Below, piece after piece: positions 1 through 7,375 of a DNA stretch of 13,993 nucleotides. The notes under the pieces are model-generated. The model saw only the letters and a program-made list of their open reading frames with translations. It was not told where the DNA came from and made no database searches. The number at the start of each line of letters is the position of its first letter. Within the stretch, counting starts at the first letter, position 1. This stretch comes from GCA-002726655 sp046582185 (lineage in GTDB: Bacteria; Pseudomonadota; Gammaproteobacteria; Pseudomonadales; Azotimanducaceae): contig JAYGEX010000029.1 in the NCBI GenBank assembly GCA_046582185.1, positions 1-13,993 of the forward strand, in the 5' to 3' direction. A program made the position numbers and the translations under genes.

Positions 1-52
1 GGGTGTTGCGACGGATATCCTTGACCGTCTTTTCGGTGTTTGACATGCTCAT
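1..52 (-). CDS. IS3-family transposase OrfA, N-terminal part only (runs off the window)
   Basis: Read on the minus strand from an ATG at 52-50, the 17 complete codons give MSMSNTEKTVKDIRRNT, and the frame stays open to the window edge. The pattern TEKTVKDIRR-N-T is the usual opening of one group of IS3-family OrfA proteins, a helix-turn-helix DNA-binding subunit that is normally extended by frameshifting into an OrfB (DDE) transposase. A strong ribosome site (AGGAGT, minus strand of 59-64) lies 6 bases before the ATG; a second ATG two codons later (46-44) is an alternative. Only about 17 residues are visible, so the family call rests on motif memory and the rest of the element lies to the left of the window. 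Confidence 0.6.
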   Translation of the reverse strand, partial: MSMSNTEKTVKDIRRNT

Positions 53-112
53 GGTGATACTCCTCTGCTTCAGTTTAAAAGTAGCAGATGTATCTCTTAG
101 TGAATCAGGTCA
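53..112 (-). mobile_element. Candidate terminal end of the IS3-type element
   Basis: Upstream of the orfA start, the minus strand begins TGACCTGATTCACTAAGAG at position 112. IS3-family elements characteristically begin with TGA or TG and end in CA, and the distance of about 60 bases from this point to the orfA start is normal for the family. The element would therefore end at 112, and the target duplication would begin with ttt or tttg at 113. The other end is outside the window, so neither the matching inverted repeat nor the duplication can be confirmed. Confidence 0.4.
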
Positions 113-163
113 TTTGGTACCATGGTGGCTGACGTCGCACACCTGGATGGGTCAACTACCGAA

Positions 164-982
164 TTAACAGTCACTAAACGCAAGGTATGGTTTATCTCCA
201 ACAACGGTGACGCGATAACCTAGCCGAACCTCAGGATGATAATCAAAAGCCGCATGATGCTGTACGACACGATTGTCCCAGAATACCACTGAATTCGGCG
301 CCCACTGAACACGACATTGAATGCTGGCGGAGTAGGCTACATGGTCATACAACATCGCCAGAAGAGTATCGCTCTCTCGCTGGCTCAACTCCTCAATCTT
401 TGCAACAAACCCGGCGTTAACGTACAACGCATTACGCCCGGTCAAGGGATGCGTGCGCACAACCGGGTGGACGGAAGAAGGCAGTTCTTCAAGTTTCTTT
501 GCGCCGCTTAGGTACAGGTAATGCCCCCTTGGGTCATGTCGCGCGTGTAGTTGTTTCAGAAAGTCCTGCATAGAAGGCGAAAGTGTTTCGAAGGCCTGGT
601 ACATGTCGGCAAATAGCGTGTCTCCGCCACTTGGCGGCACCACCTCCATTCGCAGCATTGAAAGCCCGGGCGGCACGGCTTCACTGGATACATCTGTATG
701 CCATCCCTGACCCGCGACAGCTTTAGATTTAGGACCGGCGCGGATGACGATCAGCTCTTCAGGAATATCCGCTTTGTTGACAGGAGAGTTCATGAGCTTG
801 CCAAGGCGGTGCCCGAAATCGGCCTGTGTCTTCACATCCATCTTCTGCTCGCGAGCGACGACAATACCGCGTTCTGCTGCGAGTTGTTTTAATGCAGTGA
901 CTTCATCATCGGTGAAATCTGCCAGTTGGGTGCCGGTGGCAAGTTCAACTCCAAAAGACGGTGTGATGTTAGTGTATTTCAT
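164..982 (-). CDS. TauD/TfdA-family Fe(II)/2-oxoglutarate-dependent dioxygenase
   Basis: The product is a 272-residue cytoplasmic enzyme of the taurine/2,4-D dioxygenase family, which couples 2-oxoglutarate decarboxylation to substrate hydroxylation. The iron-binding triad is visible: His95 and Asp97 in GQGWHTD, and the distal His242 in WDNRVVQHH. Arg253 or Arg257 in the following RLGYR segment is the expected 2-oxoglutarate carboxylate ligand. The length is typical and the gene looks intact. The ATG at 982 has a weak AGG four bases upstream. The substrate cannot be read from the sequence; members act on taurine, alkyl sulfonates or sulfates, phenoxyacetates and related acids. It is followed after only about 50 bp by the IS3-type end at 112. 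The membrane-protein gene upstream is in the same direction, 58 bp away, so the two may share a transcript. Confidence 0.9.
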   Translation of the reverse strand: MKYTNITPSFGVELATGTQLADFTDDEVTALKQLAAERGIVVAREQKMDVKTQADFGHRLGKLMNSPVNKADIPEELIVIRAGPKSKAVAGQGWHTDVSSEAVPPGLSMLRMEVVPPSGGDTLFADMYQAFETLSPSMQDFLKQLHARHDPRGHYLYLSGAKKLEELPSSVHPVVRTHPLTGRNALYVNAGFVAKIEELSQRESDTLLAMLYDHVAYSASIQCRVQWAPNSVVFWDNRVVQHHAAFDYHPEVRLGYRVTVVGDKPYLAFSDC

Positions 983-1040
983 AGTGCCTGTTTCGCTCCA
1001 CTCACTTCACACAGTTGCGTTGAACCATGCCATTTTCTTG

Positions 1041-1493
1041 TTAGCTTTCTGTAACTCTTTTCATTGACAGCAAATGGAACATATATCCACCTACACCACC
1101 AGCGACTGCCTGGGCAAGTAACCCAACCACTGTTCTGGTGGCCGCAATGCCTGAGAAACCAAGCAGCATTTTCATGATCATATGGATGGCAACCAACCCG
1201 ACTGCTCCCGCCAGGACATAGCCGATCATGCGTAGGTTGGGTACGTACTTAATAATAAGTGTGGCGACTGGCATAGCGATGAGAAAGCTGACGGCAATGA
1301 CGGGTAAGTAAATGTCAGTCATATGCGTCACGTCGTGAAGTGCCGCGTCCAATCGGTGCGCTGTTGTGATTTCAAAACCCAACTCAATAATGCTGGCGAT
1401 GTTGCCTTGACTGATAAATATCGCGCCGAGAATATAGGCAGCGATCACAGCGACAAAAAAACTAACAATGGTTCTGATGATTGTGTTGGCCAT
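1041..1493 (-). CDS. Small four-helix membrane protein, function unknown
   Basis: The product has 150 residues and no family I can name with confidence. Four hydrophobic stretches are visible, at about residues 8-29, 61-83, 88-112 and 118-143. The first is preceded by a short N-terminus with one Arg, and a longer polar loop (about 30-60) containing several His and Asp residues follows it. The C-terminus (SMKRVTES) is polar. It starts at ATG 1493 with AGG about 7 bases upstream. It lies 58 bp upstream of the dioxygenase gene on the same strand and is divergent from the sugar dehydrogenase gene. The intergenic region 1494-1557 must hold both divergent promoters. It is most likely an inner-membrane protein; any link to the dioxygenase is inference from position only. 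Confidence 0.75.
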   Translation of the reverse strand: MANTIIRTIVSFFVAVIAAYILGAIFISQGNIASIIELGFEITTAHRLDAALHDVTHMTDIYLPVIAVSFLIAMPVATLIIKYVPNLRMIGYVLAGAVGLVAIHMIMKMLLGFSGIAATRTVVGLLAQAVAGGVGGYMFHLLSMKRVTES

Positions 1494-1557
1494 TTAAAAA
1501 CCTGCATATCCCCTGTGTTTGCTATGATGACCTGAATTGGGTTGGAGTGAAAGTGTA

Positions 1558-2667
1558 ATGCGCGTTCTTCTATTTGCCATAGTGATGATCTTCACGACGA
1601 TCGCAACACTTCAAGCAGAAACACCCGCCGATGAAGACTACAAAATTGAGACCGTTGCCGAGGACCTAAACTTTCCCTGGTCAATTGCGTTTCTGCCAAA
1701 CGGAGACTACCTGGTCGCGCTACGTGTGGGGGAAGTAAGGCGCATAACCGCATCAGGCGAGGTCGGCGAACCATTGACGGGGCTTCCAGATAGCTATGTT
1801 GCGGGTCAGGGCGGCTATTTCGACATAGTGCTCGATCCAGATTTCGAATCGAATCAGATTGTATATCTATCCTTTGCTCACGGTACCCCCGAGGCTAACG
1901 GTACACGCATCGTCAAAGGCAGGCTTAATGCAGGCGCCGTTGAAAACGTCCAGCCTATCTTCACGGTCACACCACTCAAAGACACACCCGTTCATTACGG
2001 TGGCAAAATCATATTCCTTAAGGATGGCACTTTGCTTATGACCACAGGTGATGGGTTTGAGTATCGTGAGGCTGCGCAAGATAAATTTAGTCAGCTGGGA
2101 AAAATTATTCGCATTAACAGCGACGGCACAGTGCCAACCGACAACCCTTATGCAGATGGTAAGCAAGGCAACCCGAAGGTTTGGTCATACGGGCATCGCA
2201 GCCCTCAGGGTCTGGTTTTGGACAAGACAACAAATTCTGTTTATATGCATGAGCATGGTCCCAAAGGTGGTGATGAACTAAACCTTGTTCTACCAACGCT
2301 CAATTATGGATGGCCAGCAACGACAAAAGGCATCAACTATTCGGGCGCATATGTCTCCCCTCTAAAATCAGCACCGGGCGTCGAAGAGCCACTAACCTAT
2401 TGGGTACCAAGCATTGCACCCTCTGGATTGGCGATGTATGACGGCGCTGCCTTTCCCAACTGGCAGGGTGATCTGTTTGTGGGCGCGCTGGTTGATCAGG
2501 AAGTTCGACAAATTAAAATGGTGGATGGCAAAGCTGTGGGCGAAAAGCCGGTGTTCCCCGAAATCGCCGCACGCATTCGCGATATAAGGATCGGCCCTGA
2601 TGGCTATATCTACATTTTGACTGACAGTGACAGCGGCAAGGTGCTTCGGGTTGTACCCGAGGACTAG
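1558..2667 (+). CDS. Secreted PQQ-dependent sugar dehydrogenase-like protein (glucose/sorbosone dehydrogenase family)
   Basis: The preferred start is ATG 1558. It gives a 369-residue protein with a clean signal peptide (residues 1-20, cleavage after LQA) and has GGAG ten bases upstream; the frame is open from a TTG at 1537, but that adds a non-signal N-terminus. The protein is a six-bladed propeller of the soluble glucose/aldose-sugar dehydrogenase family and should act in the periplasm using PQQ and calcium. Family blocks in order: NFPWSIAFLPNG (about 38-49), GQGGYFDIVLDPDF (83-96), HYGGKI with the probable catalytic base His at about 146, GKIIRINSDG with TDNPY (about 181-197), YGHRSPQGL (212-220), HEHGPKGGDELN (231-242), NYGWP (249-253), and a C-terminal IRDIRIGPDGYIYILTD. 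The gene looks intact. The real substrate could be any aldose sugar or none, since many relatives are uncharacterised. Confidence 0.9.
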   Translation: MRVLLFAIVMIFTTIATLQAETPADEDYKIETVAEDLNFPWSIAFLPNGDYLVALRVGEVRRITASGEVGEPLTGLPDSYVAGQGGYFDIVLDPDFESNQIVYLSFAHGTPEANGTRIVKGRLNAGAVENVQPIFTVTPLKDTPVHYGGKIIFLKDGTLLMTTGDGFEYREAAQDKFSQLGKIIRINSDGTVPTDNPYADGKQGNPKVWSYGHRSPQGLVLDKTTNSVYMHEHGPKGGDELNLVLPTLNYGWPATTKGINYSGAYVSPLKSAPGVEEPLTYWVPSIAPSGLAMYDGAAFPNWQGDLFVGALVDQEVRQIKMVDGKAVGEKPVFPEIAARIRDIRIGPDGYIYILTDSDSGKVLRVVPED

Positions 2668-2713
2668 CATGTTGTTATCCTTATCTACTTAATCCCTATT
2701 TAAGCTATCATTC

Positions 2714-4237
2714 GTGACAGAACCTAAAGAAAGTACCCCACACCAGATCGATTGGTTTATCTTCTCTGTCGGGTGTGGATTGCTGATCGCAATCGTTGTA
2801 CCTATTATTCTCGCACCAGAGGCAAGCTTCACAGTCATCGATAGTGTTTTTACTTTCCTGACCCAGAGGCTGGGCGTTTTATACATACTTTCAGCAATCA
2901 TCGTTCTAACTTTCCTGTTATGGATTGCACTTAGTCGTCATGGAAATATTGTGCTGGGCGATATAGCTGAGCCTGAGCATGGGACATTTAGCTGGGCGGC
3001 AATGTTGTTCTGCGCTGGCATCGGTGCATCACTCATATATTGGGGTTCAGCTGAATGGGTTTTCTATTACGTTGCACCGCCTTTTGGTATCGAACCGAAA
3101 TCCGCTGAATCCGTTCTCTGGGCGTCTAGCTATGGAATGTTCCACTGGGGTCCTATCGGCTGGGCTTTTTACTGCTTACCTGCCGTTGCCCTGGGCTGTA
3201 GCTACCATGTTCAGAAAATACCTTCACTTCGATTAAGTGCGGCTTGCAACCCGGTACTTGGAAAACAGATGGATGGCTGGCCCGGCCGGGTAGTTGACCT
3301 TCTGTTTATCATTGGTCTTTTAGGTACAGCAGCAACCGGGCTAGGTCTTGGCACCTCTGTAGTGTCTTCAGCTGTTACCCGATTAACCAATATAGAAGAT
3401 GGCGTAGGATTACAATTTGCCATTATCTCACTGGCTACATTTATGATTGGCTTTAGCGTATTTCGTGGACTCGATAAAGGGATCAAAATTCTCAGTAATA
3501 TCAATGCAGTACTGGCGCTGATTCTGATTCTATTTGTACTGGTTGTCGGGCCAACAACCTTTATTCTGGAAATGTCGGTGGCCAGTATTGGCAATGCGTT
3601 GCAAAATTTTATTCAGATGTTGTCCTGGACTGATCCTTTGCAAAAATCCAATTTCGTTGAAAGCTGGACAGTCTTCTACTGGGCCTGGTGGCTTGCACTC
3701 GGCCCATTCGTCGGGATGTTTGTGTGCAAAATCTCAGAAGGCAGAACATTACGCCAGGTAATATTTGGCATGCTGGGTTGGGGAAGTCTTGGCTGCTCGC
3801 TCTTTTTTATGGTGCTGGGAAACTACACACTGTGGCTTGAATTGAACGGCGTTTACCCGGTTGTTGAGGAGGTCATGAATATCAGCCCATCTCATGCGAT
3901 TGCCGGTGTCATCAGTAATTTACCCGGTGGGCAATTCTGGCTGGTGTTTCTCATCGTCATCGGTCTTGTGTTTATGGCGACAACGTATGACTCCGCCTCG
4001 TATACACTCGCTGCAGGAGCCACTCGCTCGATGAAGGAACATGAACATCCGGACCGCTGGCATAGAGTATTCTGGGCTTGCGCACTTGGGGTTCTACCCA
4101 TTAGTCTTCTCTTTTTAGGCGGATTGCGTACTCTCCAGACCGCATCAATTGTTGCGTCCGTACCTTTACTTTTCGTTTATGTGTTACTTGGTTTGTCCGT
4201 CTATCGCACGCTCACACATCGGCCCAGATATTCTTGA
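2714..4237 (+). CDS. BCCT-family transporter (betaine/carnitine/choline type)
   Basis: The product is a 507-residue inner-membrane transporter with about 12 hydrophobic helices, the normal BCCT length. Diagnostic blocks are SWAAMLFCAGIGASLIYWGSAEW (split here as residues 93-115), RGLDKGIKILSNIN (251-264) and the helix-8 signature YWAWWLALGPFVGMF followed by SEGRTLR (322-347). BCCT carriers take up quaternary ammonium or related compounds, usually driven by sodium. In BetP the third helix-8 tryptophan of the substrate site (W377) corresponds to Leu329 here, while the WW pair is kept (W325, W326). The start is GTG 2714 with no obvious ribosome site. The gene follows the sugar dehydrogenase by 46 bp on the same strand and could be co-transcribed. 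The substrate is unknown. Confidence 0.93.
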   Translation: MTEPKESTPHQIDWFIFSVGCGLLIAIVVPIILAPEASFTVIDSVFTFLTQRLGVLYILSAIIVLTFLLWIALSRHGNIVLGDIAEPEHGTFSWAAMLFCAGIGASLIYWGSAEWVFYYVAPPFGIEPKSAESVLWASSYGMFHWGPIGWAFYCLPAVALGCSYHVQKIPSLRLSAACNPVLGKQMDGWPGRVVDLLFIIGLLGTAATGLGLGTSVVSSAVTRLTNIEDGVGLQFAIISLATFMIGFSVFRGLDKGIKILSNINAVLALILILFVLVVGPTTFILEMSVASIGNALQNFIQMLSWTDPLQKSNFVESWTVFYWAWWLALGPFVGMFVCKISEGRTLRQVIFGMLGWGSLGCSLFFMVLGNYTLWLELNGVYPVVEEVMNISPSHAIAGVISNLPGGQFWLVFLIVIGLVFMATTYDSASYTLAAGATRSMKEHEHPDRWHRVFWACALGVLPISLLFLGGLRTLQTASIVASVPLLFVYVLLGLSVYRTLTHRPRYS

Positions 4238-4308
4238 GTAGAGTCCTGAGGCAACCTGGATGCGCTACATCTGGCTTCGGAAATCGGCCTGGATTGGTCG
4301 CGATTTTC
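4238..4308. other. Short convergent intergenic region with a weak hairpin
   Basis: This gap separates the convergent BCCT gene and the WWN-domain remnant. An imperfect inverted repeat is visible: GAAATCG near 4280 against CGATTTTC near 4302, with one bulged base. It is neither GC-rich nor followed by a clear T-run on either strand, so I regard it only as a possible weak bidirectional terminator. Confidence 0.25.
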
Positions 4309-4725
4309 TCAATTGGTCGACGTCGCCCATATCTGTCTTGTAATCTCTTTGGAGCTGTTCAGGCCATTTAACTCAAAGCGCAGGGTACCACTGTCGTCCG
4401 TTATAAGCTGAAAGTCGAAATCGCCAACTTCCTTCACTGCAATGTCGCTGTCACCCCATGGTACGGTGATAGCAGCTCCGCCAGTCACCTGATACAACAG
4501 ACCAGAACAACCACTCGCTTCAACCTCACAGTTAGAAGCGATATACCAGGTGGGTTGTCCGTTGGAATCAAAAGTAAAGATTGTTGCAAATGTAATATCT
4601 GTCTGTCGGGTGAGTGTGATCCCCCAACCCGATTCATTCTCATTCCACCACAAGGCGCTCATGGTCGCGCCTGGTGACTGGGTGCTAAACAGTTGCCGAG
4701 TGATCACCTTCTGTGAACTTGTGCC
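4309..4725 (-). pseudogene. 3' remnant of a secreted protein with tandem WWN-ESGWG domains, 5' end lost at repeat copy 1
   Basis: The minus-strand frame carries one complete copy of a domain common in secreted gammaproteobacterial proteins: LWWNENESGWG, then ATIFTFDSNGQPTWYIASN, a Cys pair (residues 60 and 67 counted from the GTG at 4707), GLLYQVTGG, and the closing block GLNSSKEITRQIW. Just upstream, the same frame encodes GTSSQKVITRQLF, which aligns position for position with that closing block (G-x-x-S-x-K-x-I-T-R-Q). A second, preceding domain was therefore once present and is cut off. The break coincides with the left edge of the repeat at about 4723. There is no credible start or signal peptide: the frame runs 5' into the repeat as far as an in-frame TGA with only a GTG available. 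The C-terminus looks natural. The domain's function is unknown. Confidence 0.7.
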
Positions 4726-4874
4726 TTGTATTGATGTGAGCCAAGCCCCCGTGATCGGGTAAGAGAATTCCCTGTTGGCTAAAATTCAACGAAAGCACCC
4801 ACCGTTTGGTTGACCTGGAACAATGTGTATACTTTGCTTGATATGGGAATCGTTGGTTTGTTTTTCTTATCTTC
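4723..4874 (+). repeat. Dispersed direct repeat, copy 1 (152 bp)
   Basis: This copy starts with gccttgtattgatgtgagcc and ends with ttgtttttcttatcttc. Bases 4737-4874 match copy 2 (9882-10019) without gaps, with about 5 differences by eye in 138. Its first 66 bases match copy 3 (13928-13993) with about 2 differences. It contains an inverted pair AGCCAA (4739-4744) and TTGGCT (4775-4780). To its left is a 5'-truncated gene (WWN domain, minus strand); to its right is unrelated sequence leading to the SnoaL-like gene. I see no convincing ORF conserved between copies. The copy may be one end, or a solo derivative, of a mobile element. Confidence 0.9.
4806..4833 (+). promoter_or_regulatory. Possible promoter inside repeat copy 1
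   Basis: TTGGTT (4806-4811) and TATACT (4828-4833) are separated by 16 bases, resembling a sigma-70 promoter reading rightwards out of the repeat toward the SnoaL-like gene at 4978. The -10 match is good and the -35 match is moderate. The same pair is present in copy 2. No transcript evidence exists. Confidence 0.35.
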
Positions 4875-4977
4875 GGTGGCGCGCTATGTTAAATCCATCC
4901 GTTCTACACCCTAATTACTAGGAATACATCTGCCGCTTTAAACAGGTAAAATGCGCCTCTTAATTTAGGGACATACG

Positions 4978-5373
4978 ATGAGCGAAACAGATAACGCCAA
5001 ACTGGCTAGAAAAATGTTAGAAATGCATGCGAGTCATCAACAAGGTTGGGTAGAGGTTTGTTACCACCCTGACTGTGAGTGGGTGGAATTACCTATTCCA
5101 GGACAATCAAAGGGGCGTGGTGGAAATGCCGCAGCTTTAAGCGCTGCGGCAGATGCCTCGGCAAATGTCTTTCCCAGCATTGACATTGTCATCAACAATA
5201 TAATCAGTGCGGATGAGCTGGTGGCGCTTGAAATTGATTTTGTGGGGACAATGGCTAAAAAACCTGGATCCGATAAACCGCCAAAAACAACGACGGTTAA
5301 AATGGCAATTTTCTTAACGTTTAATGACGGTCTAATCGTTCGCCAGACTGATTATTTAATTCCAACTGCGTGA
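4978..5373 (+). CDS. SnoaL-like / NTF2-fold protein
   Basis: The product is a 131-residue cytoplasmic protein with the layout of the SnoaL-like polyketide-cyclase superfamily: an N-terminal helix (ARKMLEMHASHQQGWVEVCYHPDCEW, cut here as about residues 10-35), an EL-P-IPG loop, a helical stretch rich in Ala, and a C-terminal sheet (VKMAIFLTFNDGLIVRQTDYLIP, about 107-129) ending in the typical RQTDY motif. Proteins of this fold act as small-molecule isomerases, hydrolases or binding proteins; the substrate cannot be read here. ATG 4978 is preceded by AGGGA eight bases upstream, a good ribosome site. It is convergent with the acyl-CoA dehydrogenase gene (27 bp between stops) and may be read from the repeat-borne promoter about 145 bases upstream. 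Confidence 0.75.
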   Translation: MSETDNAKLARKMLEMHASHQQGWVEVCYHPDCEWVELPIPGQSKGRGGNAAALSAAADASANVFPSIDIVINNIISADELVALEIDFVGTMAKKPGSDKPPKTTTVKMAIFLTFNDGLIVRQTDYLIPTA

Positions 5374-5400
5374 TGTGTACTCATTCTTGACTCGGCAGAT

Positions 5401-6573
5401 TTATCCCGGTAGGCGTAGGCGCGCCGCAATGTTATTTTTTTGCATTTTTGATGAGCCGCCAACAATCGGCATTACCATGATATCCCTGACATGGCGCTCC
5501 ATTGCGTGTTCGCTAGAACAACCATAAGCCCCCATTACTTGTTGGCATTTCAATACGATTTCCAAAGCCGTATCACCAACAAAAAGTTTAGCCATAGATG
5601 TCTCGACGCTACACGGCATGCGATTCTGTGCCAAGTAAGCCGCGTGATAAAGCATATGCCGACAGGCTTGCAACTTGGTCTTCGCCTCTACTAAATCATG
5701 ACGAATGGACTGATGGCCTGAAATCAGCTGACCAAACTGTTCTCGCTCTTGTGCATAGGCCCAAGCATCGTCGACTGCTGCTGCCGCGATACCTAATGCG
5801 ACACCGGTAATTTCCAGCTTCTCAACATCAAGTGCCTCACTCGCCAACATGTTCCAGCCCTTGTTCCAATTTTCAATACCGCCGAGAATATTCTCCACAG
5901 GAATTTCAACATCGGTAAATACCACATCTGTAGTTTTTGCATAACGCAAACCAATATGATCAAGATCATAAATTTCAATACCCACAGCATCGAGTGGCAC
6001 GATCACCATCGATAAGTTTTTGTACTTTGCGTCTGCATCCCCTGAACGTACCAGGCATATCACATAGTCAGCAAACCGTGCGCCAGTACACCAGCGTTTT
6101 GTGCCGTTGATGATCACCGTGGATTTATCCTCCGACAGTTTGGCTGTGGTTTCCACCGTCGCCAAGTCGCCTCCGACATTGGGTTCAGATAATCCGTATG
6201 CCATCAAAATCTCACCAGCGGCAAGTTTCGGCAAGAGTTCTTTCTTTTGCCGTTCACTACCATTTTCAGAAATATTCACGCCACCGTAAAACGCACAGTG
6301 GATAAAAGGACCCGCCAATGCTGCTCCGCCACGTTGTGCCAACTCATCAATTACTGCAACAGCCGCGACTAGGTCACGCCCACTACCGCCATATTCTTCA
6401 TCGATAGTGATGCCACAAATCCCGGTTTCAGCAAAGCGGTGAAATACATCTAGCGGAACCTCGCAGGCTTTATCCCAAGCGCGTAATTTGTCATTGGTTA
6501 ATTCTTTATCTGCAAATCGACCAATCGTTTCGCGTAACATTGAGATATGTTCAGGTTCAGAAGTGAAATACAT
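5401..6573 (-). CDS. Acyl-CoA dehydrogenase family protein
   Basis: The product is a 390-residue FAD flavoprotein expected to introduce an alpha,beta double bond into an acyl-CoA. Family blocks in order: DEEYGGSG (about 58-65), the FAD/substrate loop YGLSEPNVGGDLA (126-138), WCTGARFADY (161-170), REQFGQLISGHQSI (277-290), CQQVMGAYGCSSEHAMERHVRD (split, 343-364) and GGSSKMQKNNIAARL (372-386). The usual medium-chain-type catalytic Glu in the last block is replaced by glycine (VGGSS). A Glu is instead present at Glu251 in LDVEKLE, the position used by isovaleryl-CoA dehydrogenase-type enzymes, so catalysis may still be intact. The ATG at 6573 lies two bases after the crotonase stop, indicating translational coupling. 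It is the third gene of a minus-strand operon (8395 to 5401). The acyl chain is unknown. Confidence 0.93.
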   Translation of the reverse strand: MYFTSEPEHISMLRETIGRFADKELTNDKLRAWDKACEVPLDVFHRFAETGICGITIDEEYGGSGRDLVAAVAVIDELAQRGGAALAGPFIHCAFYGGVNISENGSERQKKELLPKLAAGEILMAYGLSEPNVGGDLATVETTAKLSEDKSTVIINGTKRWCTGARFADYVICLVRSGDADAKYKNLSMVIVPLDAVGIEIYDLDHIGLRYAKTTDVVFTDVEIPVENILGGIENWNKGWNMLASEALDVEKLEITGVALGIAAAAVDDAWAYAQEREQFGQLISGHQSIRHDLVEAKTKLQACRHMLYHAAYLAQNRMPCSVETSMAKLFVGDTALEIVLKCQQVMGAYGCSSEHAMERHVRDIMVMPIVGGSSKMQKNNIAARLRLPG

Positions 6574-6575
6574 AA

Positions 6576-7367
6576 TTACTCGCCAGTAAATTCAGGTTTG
6601 CGCTTTTCACGAAAAGCATTAACGGCTTCTTGATGATCACGGGTTAAGTTACTCATCATTTCATAAGCTACCGACGGATCCATTAAGCGTTGCGCCAAAT
6701 CTCTTAACGCCATATTAGTCACAGTTTTTGTCCAACGAACTGCCCAGCGTGGATTGGCCATGATGCGCCCTGCTAACGCCTGCACCTTGTCTTCCAATTC
6801 TGCAGCGGGCACTGCATAGTTTATTAAGCCAAGCCCGACGGCATCTTTTGTACTTAACATATCACCGGTTAGCAGCAGTTCTTTCGCCTTGGCAAAACCA
6901 ACCAACTGCGGCCAAATCACAGCGCCACCATCTCCTGCAACAAATCCCATTTTTACATGGGGATCACCAATAAATGTGTCTTCGTCAGCAATGATCACAT
7001 CAGACATCAGCGCAATGGTGGCCCCTAGCCCAGCCGCAGCACCATTAATCTTGCAAATCACTGGTTTCTCCAGTTCGAGCAACGAGAAAACAATGCGCTT
7101 GGCATCGGTTGCGATTGCCTTAAAGATTGAGGGATCGTCAATCATCTCTTGCATCCATTGGGCGTCACCACCTGCACAAAAGGCTCGGTTAGCGCCCGTT
7201 AGAATAATGAGATCGCTGTCCTCGTCGTGTTGAATATCTTCAAAGACGCGAGACAGTTCACCGTGTAAGTCGTAGTCAATTACGTTCATCGGACCATTGT
7301 CCAAGAGCACTCGCAGGATGCGACCTTCGCGCTGGAATTGAATGGTTTTATAGCTACTGAAATCCAT
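6576..7367 (-). CDS. Enoyl-CoA hydratase/isomerase (crotonase) superfamily protein lacking both classical Glu residues
   Basis: The product has 263 residues and the full crotonase fold: the first oxyanion-hole block AFCAGGDAQWM (62-72), the second KINGAAAGLGATIALMSDV (106-124), DPHVKMGFVAGDGGAVIWP (135-153), LLLTGDMLS and an EKRKPEF tail near the C-terminus. Aligned with rat mitochondrial enoyl-CoA hydratase, the catalytic Glu144 corresponds to Thr117 and Glu164 to His137, so water addition by the classical mechanism is unlikely. Asp146 in the GDGG motif, characteristic of one bacterial subfamily, may be the active acid/base. The gene starts at ATG 7367, 8 bases after the reductase stop, and ends 2 bases before the acyl-CoA dehydrogenase ATG. 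It probably acts on the same acyl-CoA as its operon partner. Confidence 0.9.
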   Translation of the reverse strand: MDFSSYKTIQFQREGRILRVLLDNGPMNVIDYDLHGELSRVFEDIQHDEDSDLIILTGANRAFCAGGDAQWMQEMIDDPSIFKAIATDAKRIVFSLLELEKPVICKINGAAAGLGATIALMSDVIIADEDTFIGDPHVKMGFVAGDGGAVIWPQLVGFAKAKELLLTGDMLSTKDAVGLGLINYAVPAAELEDKVQALAGRIMANPRWAVRWTKTVTNMALRDLAQRLMDPSVAYEMMSNLTRDHQEAVNAFREKRKPEFTGE

Positions 7368-7375
7368 TGGTATCT

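Noticed and set aside
1537..1557. TTG start extending the sugar dehydrogenase by seven codons
   Set aside because: The ATG at 1558 has a better placed GGAG and directly begins a normal signal peptide.
3211..3594. 127-codon minus-strand frame inside the BCCT gene
   Set aside because: It is fully antisense to conserved transporter helices, with no recognisable motif or ribosome site; a shadow frame.
6889..7233. 114-codon plus-strand frame inside the crotonase gene
   Set aside because: Antisense to the conserved crotonase core; the composition is typical of a complementary-strand shadow.
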